Shown here piece by piece: positions 8,291 through 14,571 of a DNA stretch of 19,450 bases (the first letter of the stretch is position 1; every line of letters begins with the position of its first letter). The stretch spans positions 1 through 19,450 of the forward strand of contig JAGHAD010000142.1 of the NCBI GenBank assembly GCA_021161685.1. The letters are read 5' to 3'. A program made the translations under genes and the position numbers. The stretch is from Thermoplasmata archaeon (GTDB taxonomy: Archaea; Thermoplasmatota; E2; DHVEG-1; B18-G2). The notes beneath the pieces are model-generated. The model did not search any database, was not told where the DNA came from, and saw only the letters and a list, made by a program, of their open reading frames with translations.

Positions 8291-8318
8291 GGGAACTGTT
8301 ATTGGGGAGAGGGATGGG

Positions 8319-8942
8319 ATGGAAAACTCGATTGTACCTCTGATAAAGCCAGATATCTATACAGAGGTGACGCTCCTCGCAGTTGGAATAGCCGGAATAG
8401 CCGTGTTAATCACCTTCTTTTTTCTCAGAGGTGGAATCAAGTACATAACGCCTGAGAATGTTCTCAACAAAGAGATAAGGAGAACCATTTACTCATACCT
8501 AGAAGAATATCCGGGATCTCATTTGAGAGAAATAGCAAGAGATCTCAACCTGAGACCGAGCAACGTGGAATGGCACCTCAGGAAGCTGGAGCAGTGCAAT
8601 CTGATAAGGAGCAGGAAGATAGGGGGAAAGAAGGTTTATTACCTTGTGGAAGGAGGGGTAAAGGCAAGGAAGATAGCGATAGCGGAGTCGATTTTAAGAA
8701 ATAAAAATGCAAGGCGAATAATGTATTACTTAGAGGAAAATCCGGGTAAGCATTTGATAGAGATTGCAAAGGCTCTCAAGTTAAATCATCATACTGTCAG
8801 GTGGCATCTTAGAAAGATGCATGAGGCAGAAATGGTGGAGAAGGACATGAGCAAATCTGCATATCCAGTTTACTACCCAACGGAGATAGGAATAGAAGCT
8901 CTGGAGAGATTTAACGAATCTATTAGGGGAAAAGCATCATAG
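8319..8942 (+). CDS. Membrane-anchored protein with two winged-helix domains
   Basis: A 207-aa protein, not a named family member that I recognise. Residues about 17-36 (VTLLAVGIAGIAVLITFFFL) form one transmembrane helix, followed by a cytoplasmic part with two tandem winged helix-turn-helix repeats. Repeat 1 (about 50-112) contains YPGSHLREIARDLNLRPS and WHLRKLEQCNLIRSRK; repeat 2 (about 124-190) contains NPGKHLIEIAKALKLNHH and RWHLRKMHEAEMVEKD. The repeats are clearly homologous to each other (PG-x-HL-x-EIA, WHLRK), suggesting internal duplication. The ATG at 8319 follows a purine-rich GGGGAGAGGGATGGG; a longer reading from 8232 would overlap gltX and place polar residues before the helix. 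The architecture suggests a membrane-tethered transcription regulator sensing an envelope signal (inference). It overlaps the convergent aEF-1B gene by 6 nt. Confidence 0.85.
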   Translation: MENSIVPLIKPDIYTEVTLLAVGIAGIAVLITFFFLRGGIKYITPENVLNKEIRRTIYSYLEEYPGSHLREIARDLNLRPSNVEWHLRKLEQCNLIRSRKIGGKKVYYLVEGGVKARKIAIAESILRNKNARRIMYYLEENPGKHLIEIAKALKLNHHTVRWHLRKMHEAEMVEKDMSKSAYPVYYPTEIGIEALERFNESIRGKAS

Positions 8943-9209
8943 TCTGCCTACGTCAACCACTTCTGCGCTTTCAACTTCATCTATCTCTGACAAACTTTCC
9001 GCTACTGAATCGGCTCCTCCAGCGGCATCGGGAACGACCACGGTTACATTTATCGCCTTTATTCCAAATGCAATGTCCTTCACTTCCATTCTCTCGAGCT
9101 TTGCTGGTTCCTTTATCCTCTCTTCTATTCTGCCCTTGAGCTTCTCCATACCAGCTTCGTCCAGGATATCTTTTGGCATCACTCTAATCAAAGCAACTAC
9201 TTTTCCCAT
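8937..9209 (-). CDS. Translation elongation factor aEF-1 beta (EF-1A guanine nucleotide exchange factor)
   Basis: Stimulates GDP/GTP exchange on aEF-1A. The 90-aa protein has the family's typical size (about 88-92 aa) and ferredoxin-like fold pattern: MGKVVALIRVMPKDI, the basic middle KLERMEVKDIAFGIKAINV, and the acidic C-terminal half ending ESLSEIDEVESAEVVDVGRL. The aligned IAFGIKAINV strand is strongly conserved in archaeal EF-1B. It follows the 54-aa zinc-ribbon gene with an 8-nt gap and GGTGAG just before its ATG, so the two genes are almost certainly co-transcribed. Confidence 0.95.
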   Translation of the reverse strand: MGKVVALIRVMPKDILDEAGMEKLKGRIEERIKEPAKLERMEVKDIAFGIKAINVTVVVPDAAGGADSVAESLSEIDEVESAEVVDVGRL

Positions 9210-9217
9210 TTACTCAC

Positions 9218-9382
9218 CTATGGACCAACAAATCCGCAGTTCTTACATCTGTATGTAGTGCCTTGTTCCCTGCACCTGTTGCACCTTCCAATTGGAGAGG
9301 AACATACTGGACAAGGAAAAGTTGTGTAACCTTTCTCGACCAGTCCGATTCCACACGATATGCATCTGTCTGTAAGTTTCAC
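9218..9382 (-). CDS. Small zinc-ribbon RNA-binding protein (COG2888-like), 54 aa
   Basis: Short gene with four CxxC-type knuckles: CISCG, CPVC, CNRC and CKNCG, in 54 residues ending GFVGP. This spacing matches the archaeal two-zinc-ribbon protein annotated as a probable RNA-binding protein involved in translation. In many euryarchaea it precedes the aEF-1B gene, as here, which strengthens the call. The start is a GTG at 9380-9382, about 27 nt from a TATA element (9405-9413), so the transcript is probably leaderless. Molecular role unproven; a ribosome- or tRNA-associated function is inferred from linkage. Confidence 0.85.
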   Translation of the reverse strand: MKLTDRCISCGIGLVEKGYTTFPCPVCSSPIGRCNRCREQGTTYRCKNCGFVGP

Positions 9383-9404
9383 AGCTTAGGGTATACAAGA
9401 TTGA

Positions 9405-9413
9405 CTTTTAAAG
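9405..9413 (-). promoter_or_regulatory. TATA element for zinc-ribbon/aEF-1B operon
   Basis: CTTTAAAAG on the minus strand, centred about 27 nt upstream of the GTG start at 9382, the classical archaeal spacing for a leaderless transcript. Confidence 0.6.
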
Positions 9414-9419
9414 GTAACG

Positions 9420-9428
9420 CTTTTAAAT
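9420..9428 (+). promoter_or_regulatory. TATA element for archaeosortase operon
   Basis: CTTTTAAAT on the plus strand, about 33 nt upstream of the ATG at 9457. It sits 6 nt from the oppositely oriented TATA of the zinc-ribbon operon, so the divergent promoters are nearly back to back. Confidence 0.55.
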
Positions 9429-9456
9429 GATGCTTTAACTATGTTTCTTCTACCTT

Positions 9457-10380
9457 ATGAAAGATGGATGGATTACTTCCTTGCTGTTTGTCCTTCCCTC
9501 CTCCATGCTGATAATAGGATTTATCTTTTTTCCCTTTCCACTCTCCCCACAACAGCATAGCTTGCTCTTGATCCCTCTTTTCGTGAGCTTATTTTTGTTA
9601 TTCGTTGGTTACCTGCGAGGATCTAAGGGAAAGTTGTCGAGATTTTTTGGATGGATCATTTTTGCATTTTACTGGTCAACCCAGCCTTCTTCGCTGTATT
9701 TTTATGAAAACGGAGATATTGTCAACGCTCTCATTTGCACGGCTGGCGTCTACGTATTGGTTTATTTTGCATATAAAGAAATTTACTCGAATGCCCCTTG
9801 TTTAAGATGGCTTGCGGGGACCGCATCAATTTCAGGGTTGATTTACTTCACGCTGGAAAATATACCTGCTTTGAGAAACGGGTTAATAAATCTCGTAGCC
9901 TATCAGTCTGCATTTCTGCTATCCATTTTTAGCGATAGAGTAATGGTAGATGGAGACATGATCTGGTATGGAAAGGATTATGATTTGTTGCTTGCTCATG
10001 GCTCTGCTCCAACTGCAGAAATAATCTTTGCATGTACAGCGATTCAATCCATCCTTTTCTTTGTCGGGATGATTTGTTCCCTTAATTCTAAGCCCTCATC
10101 GAAAATTCATGCTCTCTTGCTTACGGTTCCCACCATATATGTGCTAAATCTCTTCAGAAACGCATGCATTATCTTCCTAAGTGGATCTAGAATAGTAAGC
10201 ATGAACATAGCCCACAATTACATAGGCAAGACAGGTAGTTTGATTGCTTTAATCATTTTGCTTTTCCTTACTTTTAAAATCCTGCCAGAGCTTAACGATC
10301 AACTATCGTGTGTTTTTGATCTGCCAAAGGTAGAGGGGCCCGCCGAGAGATTCATCAAGGGTAGGATCGTGAGAAGATGA
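9457..10380 (+). CDS. Archaeosortase/exosortase-family membrane protease-transpeptidase
   Basis: A 307-aa polytopic membrane protein with about eight hydrophobic segments. The exosortase/archaeosortase catalytic pattern is present: Cys193 in FACTAIQSI, Arg234 in LNLFRNACIIFLSG, and His253 in NIAHNYIGK. Family members cleave C-terminal tripartite signals (such as PGF-CTERM) from surface proteins and, in haloarchaea, archaeosortase A is needed for attaching a prenyl lipid to the new C-terminus. The next two genes, archaetidylserine decarboxylase and synthase, overlap it in series; the same association is known for ArtA with PssA/PssD homologues in Haloferax. No protein with a recognisable sorting signal is in this window, and the archaeosortase subtype cannot be assigned by eye. 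The start ATG is supported by the upstream TATA. Confidence 0.9.
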   Translation: MKDGWITSLLFVLPSSMLIIGFIFFPFPLSPQQHSLLLIPLFVSLFLLFVGYLRGSKGKLSRFFGWIIFAFYWSTQPSSLYFYENGDIVNALICTAGVYVLVYFAYKEIYSNAPCLRWLAGTASISGLIYFTLENIPALRNGLINLVAYQSAFLLSIFSDRVMVDGDMIWYGKDYDLLLAHGSAPTAEIIFACTAIQSILFFVGMICSLNSKPSSKIHALLLTVPTIYVLNLFRNACIIFLSGSRIVSMNIAHNYIGKTGSLIALIILLFLTFKILPELNDQLSCVFDLPKVEGPAERFIKGRIVRR

Positions 10381-11003
10381 AAATAGCCAAAGGTGGAGAG
10401 GTAATTGTTACGTCTAGTTCAATAGCCACATTGATTATTTTATTGTTTAATTTGCTTTACAGCTACATTTTCCTCAAAATCCTGCTCATTATATCCGTCG
10501 CATTTACCTCCTTTCTGCTTTTCTTTTTTAGGGATCCAGAGAGGGAAATTGCAGAAGGAATCGTTTCTCCAGCAGATGGAAGGATCATGAAGATAGAAAA
10601 GGTAAACGATGAAGTACTTGGTGAGGCTTATGTTATATCTATTTTCATGAGTCCTTTTGATGTCCATGTAGTTAGGGCGCCAATAAGTGGTAGGGTGGTT
10701 ACCTTGTCACGTTTCAAGGGGAGGCATCTTCCAGCATTTTCTAAGGAATACCGCCGGAACGAGCAACTTCTCATCCTAATGGACGGTGGAGGGAAAAAGA
10801 TCAAGTTGATGCTTATAGTAGGGATATTGGCGAGAAGAATAGTGCCATATGTTGGAGAAGGAGATATTGTGGAAAAGGGACAAAGAATAGGTATTATAAG
10901 GTTTGGATCGAGGGTTGATATTTATATACCCTGTTCAATGATGGAGAAATTGCTTGTGAAAAGGAGCCTTCACTTAAAAGCTGGAGCGGATAGAATTGCA
11001 TAG
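10377..11003 (+). CDS. Archaetidylserine decarboxylase (phosphatidylserine decarboxylase family)
   Basis: Converts archaetidylserine to archaetidylethanolamine at the membrane through a pyruvoyl cofactor. The 208-aa protein has two N-terminal hydrophobic helices (about 15-50), FRDPER (51-56), VSPADGRI (63-70), MSPFDVHVVRAPISG (91-105) and near the C-terminus FGSRVDIYIP, where self-cleavage between Gly177 and Ser178 would generate the pyruvoyl group. Size and the GS site match the short PSD-A type of archaea and bacteria. The ATG overlaps the archaeosortase stop (ATGA), implying translational coupling. The downstream synthase supplies its substrate. Confidence 0.93.
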   Translation: MKIAKGGEVIVTSSSIATLIILLFNLLYSYIFLKILLIISVAFTSFLLFFFRDPEREIAEGIVSPADGRIMKIEKVNDEVLGEAYVISIFMSPFDVHVVRAPISGRVVTLSRFKGRHLPAFSKEYRRNEQLLILMDGGGKKIKLMLIVGILARRIVPYVGEGDIVEKGQRIGIIRFGSRVDIYIPCSMMEKLLVKRSLHLKAGADRIA

Positions 11004-11643
11004 GATATCGAAGGCTGACCTGTTATCGATGCTCAACTCAGCTTTTGGTTTGCTTTCCATAATCTTTTCTTTGAAAGGGGACTTTTGGAATTCTGGAACC
11101 ATGATTTTTTTAGCTTCGTTGAGCGATGGAATCGATGGATTGATAGCGAGAAAGTACGGGTCGAGCGAAATAGGGAAATTTTTAGATAGTTTAGCTGATC
11201 TGGTGTCATTCTGCATAGCTCCTCTGGTATTAGTGCTCTCTCTGCACAAGCCTGCCTTACTTTTCATGCCGTTTCTCCTTTTCTTTCTTTTCACATCCAT
11301 CTTGCGATTGGCTTCATATCCATTAAAGGAATCCACAGATTTTTTTGTGGGTCTCCCTGTGCCAGCTGCGGGTTTGGTTATTACACTTATTGCTTTGCTC
11401 AAACTTCTTCCCATCTACCTGATTTCTTCCATGATCATTTTATCCTCTCTCATGATATCTGATCTTCGTTTTCCAAAAATAAAAGGAAAATATGCCGTCA
11501 TAGCTTTTATACTAATAATATCCACTGCGATTCTGAGAAGCGATTTTCATTCGATAGCACCTATACTCCTTCTCCTCTCTCTTCTGATCTATATCATTTT
11601 TGGTCCATTTTACTGCAAAGCTTTTAAACAGAAAGTGTCATAA
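10996..11643 (+). CDS. Archaetidylserine synthase (CDP-alcohol phosphatidyltransferase family)
   Basis: Transfers the CDP-archaeol lipid to serine. The 215-aa membrane protein has the CDP-alcohol phosphotransferase signature near residues 44-65: DGLIARKYGSSEIG then KFLDSLAD. All metal and substrate Asp/Gly/Arg positions are kept, but only 7 residues separate AR from the following G, versus 8 in the usual consensus. About six transmembrane helices follow. The start is TTG at 10996, overlapping the decarboxylase stop by 8 nt with GGAG upstream; no better ATG or GTG lies before the conserved N-terminus. Placement with the decarboxylase and archaeosortase supports serine rather than inositol or glycerol as the acceptor. 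Confidence 0.9.
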   Translation: MHRISKADLLSMLNSAFGLLSIIFSLKGDFWNSGTMIFLASLSDGIDGLIARKYGSSEIGKFLDSLADLVSFCIAPLVLVLSLHKPALLFMPFLLFFLFTSILRLASYPLKESTDFFVGLPVPAAGLVITLIALLKLLPIYLISSMIILSSLMISDLRFPKIKGKYAVIAFILIISTAILRSDFHSIAPILLLLSLLIYIIFGPFYCKAFKQKVS

Positions 11644-11652
11644 TGGAAGCGC

Positions 11653-12033
11653 ATGGAAGAAGAGATCGAGGTTTTGAAAAAGTTTTGGAAAGGTGACAGG
11701 GATTTGATCTGTCCAAGGTGTGGATCTCCCCTTAACCTTGTTGCGATGTACCCAAAAACCAAGGAAGGGAGCCTGCAGGTTTCCTATGAAACATTTATAG
11801 AGTGCGAGAACTGCTCGTTCAGTATAAGGGTTGACACATCAAAGGTATATGGAGCAGTCAAGGCATTTGATGATCGCACCATCGATATAAGTAGTTGGTC
11901 ACCCAGTGGTGCCAGAGAGATCATGACCTATGAGAACCTGCTAGGTAAGGAAAAATTGGAATATCTTTTCGAGACTGGCAAATTGGTGGAGTTCTTAATA
12001 GTAAACGATAAGGTTGTTGCGGTGATGGAGTAG
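11653..12033 (+). CDS. Uncharacterised zinc-ribbon protein, fourth gene of archaeosortase operon
   Basis: A 126-aa soluble protein. CPRCGSPLNL (about 20-29) and CENCSFS (about 51-57) form a CxxC...CxxC zinc ribbon, followed by an alpha/beta C-terminal half with no recognisable catalytic motif (for example WSPSGAREIMTYENLLG, then IVNDKVVAVME). The start ATG lies 9 nt after the synthase stop with GGAAG just upstream, so it is probably the last gene of the lipid/archaeosortase operon. The function is unknown to me; a regulator or chaperone of this operon would be speculation. Its stop abuts the stop of a convergent small ORF. Confidence 0.8.
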   Translation: MEEEIEVLKKFWKGDRDLICPRCGSPLNLVAMYPKTKEGSLQVSYETFIECENCSFSIRVDTSKVYGAVKAFDDRTIDISSWSPSGAREIMTYENLLGKEKLEYLFETGKLVEFLIVNDKVVAVME

Positions 12034-12171
12034 CTATACCCTTTGTTCCCTCCTAATGTCATCGACTATAGCGTAGATGCTCAAGATATAAATGCACAGT
12101 ATCCCTATTAGTGGATTCAGTATCAGGAAGATGACCCATATCATGAGAAGAGCATGAAATACCCTCCTCAT
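12034..12171 (-). CDS. Predicted small single- or double-span membrane protein, 45 aa
   Basis: The minus strand encodes MRRVFHALLMIWVIFLILNP, then a second hydrophobic stretch LIGILCIYILSIYAIV and a charged tail DDIRREQRV. The positive N-terminus, two short hydrophobic segments joined by NP, and the charged end look like a genuine small membrane protein. Upstream on the same strand is AT-rich sequence (GATTTTAATTTTATTTATT) that can act as a TATA box for a near-leaderless transcript. Its stop codon directly abuts that of the convergent zinc-ribbon gene, as seen for other tail-to-tail pairs here. I do not recognise a family; conservation in relatives would decide it. Confidence 0.5.
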   Translation of the reverse strand: MRRVFHALLMIWVIFLILNPLIGILCIYILSIYAIVDDIRREQRV

Positions 12172-12404
12172 ACAATTAGAATAAATAAAATTAAAATCTA
12201 TAATATTTATGAAAATAAATTCTAGAATGGAGCCACCGGTTATGGTAATATTAATAGGATTCGCTTCTAAAACAGTGCAATTACAACATCCGCATCGAAC
12301 AATGGTGCGTCGCCCACGGGTGTCTTCGTATAACGACAGTTCGTGGTTTCAAGCAACAGACAAAAATCTAAATATAGTATTGGGTAGTAGGGAGCTGGTG
12401 AAAA
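12172..12404. other. Non-coding stretch before caspase-like gene, with a GC-rich patch
   Basis: The left part (12172-12235) is strongly AT-rich. Bases 12287-12346 are unusual: about 57% G+C with eight CpG dinucleotides in 60 nt, unlike the flanks. Neither strand has a convincing gene: a plus-strand reading from 12209 overlaps the protease gene in another frame and has no domain features. The right end carries the protease promoter. I see no repeat, tRNA fragment or terminator. Confidence 0.4.
12368..12400 (+). promoter_or_regulatory. Promoter and ribosome-binding site of the caspase-like gene
   Basis: CTAAATATAG (12368-12377) is a TATA element about 32 nt before the ATG at 12405. GGAGCTGGTG (12391-12400) provides an anti-SD match 4 nt before the ATG. 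Intact expression signals in front of a frameshifted gene suggest recent inactivation or recoding. Confidence 0.5.
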
Positions 12405-13332
12405 ATGAGAAGATGGAAATTATCATTTGTCAGAAAAGCGCTTTCTGTACTTACCATAATCGTTCTAATTTCCAGCATGGAAAATCAACTTCTATCAACG
12501 GGAAAGACCTTCACTGAATCTGGAAAAACAGAATATTGGGCAGTCATTGTTGGTATAGCAGACTACAAAGGGAGCGATCTTGATGTTCTCCTTCATTCAA
12601 ATTTATCGTATCTATACACATCGATTATGAAGGCAAAAAATAAATTGGGACACCACGCATGTGGTTCTTTTGATCAATGAGAACGCAACCAGGGATGCTA
12701 TTTTGCAGTCTTTAGACTGGTTAAAGGAAAATGTAAAGCCAGATGATATAGTTCTTTTTTCTTACCAAGGTCATGGATATGAATTAAACGGGCAAGTTGA
12801 CATCGTTCCATGGGAAGGGCTGGAAGGATTTATATCTGTTAATGAGCTAGATGAAAAATTCGATCAGATAAATGCCAAGGGAATGTGCCTTATATTTGAT
12901 TGTTGCCTCAGCGGAAATTTCGTTGGTAAGAGATCTCCTAAAAAGCTTGGAAAAGTCAGTTTGATGGAATTTTCAAAGAAAGCTATGAATGGAGTTGAAG
13001 GAGAGGGAAGGGTTGTTTTAATGTCCACCATGAGAGGAGGACTAGACATAGCGTTAGAAATCACATCTAATGATAAAGTTATCTTTTCTGCTTTCCCTTT
13101 TACGTGGTTTTTAAGTAAGGCTCTTGAGAAGGGGTATGACATAAACAAAGATGAAATTGTTTCTGCAGAAGAAGCTTTCCTGTTTGCAAAAATCAGGATG
13201 TTGCCTCTTGGTATTTTCATGCTGAATCCTATATGGCAATTGAAAGCTATTTTTATAACGGGTCACCCTATACTTCCATTCCCACAAATTTATGATGGGT
13301 ACAAAGGATGGTTACCAATTGTGCTGAAATAA
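12405..13332 (+). pseudogene. Secreted caspase-like (clan CD) cysteine protease, interrupted by a +1 frameshift
   Basis: Residues 1-30 form a signal peptide (basic MRRWKLSFVRK, then hydrophobic ALSVLTIIVLI). The domain starts at YWAVIVGIADYKGSD. The reading frame shifts in the A6 run at 12635-12640: removing one A joins SIMKAK to INWDTTHVVLLINENATRD and gives an uninterrupted protein of about 308 aa. The downstream part has the catalytic His in FSYQGHGYELNG and catalytic Cys in IFDCCLSGNF, as in caspase/metacaspase-type peptidases, and ends PQIYDGYKGW. As it stands, the first frame stops at 12678-12680. The region aligning with the usual (N)DA segment after GSD reads LDVLLHSNLSYLY and looks diverged, which fits relaxed selection. 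Alternatives are a sequencing error or recoding. Substrate unknown; location outside the cytoplasmic membrane inferred from the signal. Confidence 0.82.
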
Positions 13333-13737
13333 AAATTTCATTTAGAAGGATCTCGTGTATCCTCTTCCTTACTTCCGTTTTAATTTTTTCAGGATGTATC
13401 CAGCAAGGAAAAAGGAATAAAATGGGAAAACTACGAAAATGGAATGAATAAAGCAGAAAAACAAGGAAAGACAGCTATGATCTATTTCTATGTGGAACAT
13501 TGTCCAGCATGTAGGATGTTTGAGAAATATGTATTTGCAAATGAAACGGTGATAAAGAAATCAAGAGAATTCATATGCATAAAGGTAAAAGAAAATGAGA
13601 ATTTAACGGAAAAGTATAACGTGAGAACTTATCCAACAATACTGTTTATTAGGAGTGGTGAAGAAATAGATCGAATCGAGGGATACAATGGCGATGTAGA
13701 TAGTTTCTTAAATGCAATGGATAAAACAATGAGGTAA
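13308..13737 (+). pseudogene. Thioredoxin-fold lipoprotein, interrupted by a +1 frameshift
   Basis: The 5' part from ATG 13308 encodes a lipoprotein signal: RRISCILFLTSVLIFSGC with lipobox FSGC (Cys30), then QQGK. It then goes out of frame and stops at 13449-13451. The other frame from about 13411 encodes KGIKWENYENG and a thioredoxin-like domain with the redox motif CPAC in YVEHCPACRMF, and the cis-Pro strand VRTYPTILFI. Deleting one A from the A5 run at 13409-13413 fuses them into a 142-aa lipoprotein. An internal ATG at 13444 would give a 97-aa protein without its signal. It overlaps the end of the caspase-like gene by 25 nt, so the two formed an operon. The probable role was extracytoplasmic disulfide reduction or exchange. 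Confidence 0.8.
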
Positions 13738-13795
13738 ACATAACAAGATCTCCATGTATTTCCAGAGCTTGTGAATGAAAGGTTGTAATAATTAG

Positions 13796-13869
13796 CGGGC
13801 TTGGAGGGATTCGAACCCTCGACCTATCGGTTAAGAGCCGATTGCTCTACCTGGCTGAGCTACAAGCCC
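13796..13869 (-). tRNA. tRNA-Lys (anticodon CTT)
   Basis: Minus-strand cloverleaf, 74 nt. Acceptor GGGCTTG pairs with CAAGCCC. The D arm contains TAGCTCAGCCAGGTAGAGC. Anticodon stem ATCGG/CCGAT encloses loop CTCTTAA, giving anticodon CTT for Lys AAG codons. T arm GAGGG-TTCGAAT-CCCTC. Discriminator base is G and no CCA is encoded. No intron. Its 3' end faces the degraded protease/lipoprotein genes. Confidence 0.97.
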
Positions 13870-13890
13870 TAATAATATAATAGAGCTTTG

Positions 13891-13900
13891 GGTATTTATT
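13891..13900 (-). promoter_or_regulatory. Putative TATA element for tRNA-Lys
   Basis: AATAAATACC on the minus strand, centred about 27 nt upstream of the tRNA 5' end, just past the kptA stop. A second AT stretch at 13871-13881 is too close to act as the TATA box. Confidence 0.55.
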
Positions 13901-13902
13901 GA

Positions 13903-14547
13903 TTATCCTTTTGAACCTTCAAGAACAGAAATGTATTTTTTATCAATGACATCGGTGACATAAACTTCTTTCCCAGCTTTGTATATTTTTACGCCATCCT
14001 TTAAAGCGCTCTTTGCATCGATTTTTAGTATAACCGGATTATCAGTCCTTACCTTGCCAGCCTCGATTGCCTTTTCTACGGTACCACTTAGATGAACCAT
14101 TTTTCTATCTGTTGGATAAATTCCATTTTCCAGAACGATCTCCACCTCTTCTTCGGTAACTGGATAATAAAGAACATCGACATCTGCCAATGGTAAGTCA
14201 TCCAGTTTAACATCTACGGTATGCCCATAGGTTGCTCTAATCATTCCCCCATCTATCTGATACCTCCCTTTTGGGTCTGTTTCAACGAGAGCAACCAAAT
14301 GCTCTTCCCTTAGCCAGTGAAAGCCGGATCTGCTCGTTCTCAATGCATCGAGCAACTCTTTTATATCAACCCATCCCCTGCCATCCATGTGCAGGTTTAG
14401 CTTGTCAGGGAAATGTCTTAACAGACCAGCAAGTATCCTTCCGAGAATATCAAGTTCCCTATCACTCATCAGAAACTTTCCTTTGTTCTTACAAATTGGG
14501 CAGGCGTTGCCCCTGTAGTATCCATGTTCTGGACAAGAAGCCAGCAT
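13903..14547 (-). CDS. kptA: RNA 2'-phosphotransferase (Tpt1/KptA) with N-terminal zinc ribbon
   Basis: Transfers an internal RNA 2'-phosphate to NAD+, giving ADP-ribose 1'',2''-cyclic phosphate; in eukaryotes this finishes tRNA splicing, whereas the archaeal role is unclear. The 214-aa protein has a zinc-ribbon-like N-terminus (Cys5, His8, Cys16, Cys19). An RNA-binding lobe follows with LLRHFPDKLNL (Arg44, His45) and GRGWVDIKELL, IRATYGHT (Arg104, His109), and an NAD-binding lobe with YPTDRKMVHLSG (Arg148, His152). The catalytic Arg-His-Arg-Arg set is therefore complete. Start ATG 14547 has a TATA about 27 nt upstream, so it is probably leaderless. It lies just upstream of tRNA-Lys on the same strand, probably by chance. 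Confidence 0.92.
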   Translation of the reverse strand: MLASCPEHGYYRGNACPICKNKGKFLMSDRELDILGRILAGLLRHFPDKLNLHMDGRGWVDIKELLDALRTSRSGFHWLREEHLVALVETDPKGRYQIDGGMIRATYGHTVDVKLDDLPLADVDVLYYPVTEEEVEIVLENGIYPTDRKMVHLSGTVEKAIEAGKVRTDNPVILKIDAKSALKDGVKIYKAGKEVYVTDVIDKKYISVLEGSKG

Positions 14548-14571
14548 CGATTATAGAATTACATCTGCTGG

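Noticed and set aside
8232..8318. Longer N-terminus for the tandem winged-helix protein
   Set aside because: It would begin inside gltX and bypass the TATA element; ATG 8319 directly precedes the membrane helix region with a purine-rich leader.
12209..12517. Open 102-aa plus-strand frame overlapping the caspase-like gene start
   Set aside because: No domain-like pattern, overlaps the signal-peptide region in another frame, and lacks a ribosome-binding site.
13738..13795. Terminator or small RNA between the lipoprotein gene and tRNA-Lys
   Set aside because: No clear hairpin or T-run; the 58-nt gap shows nothing I can support.
12257..13813. Possible attachment-site duplication of the tRNA-Lys 3' end (shared GGATTCG at 12257 and 13807)
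   Set aside because: Only seven bases match, and no integrase or longer direct repeat is present; chance level.
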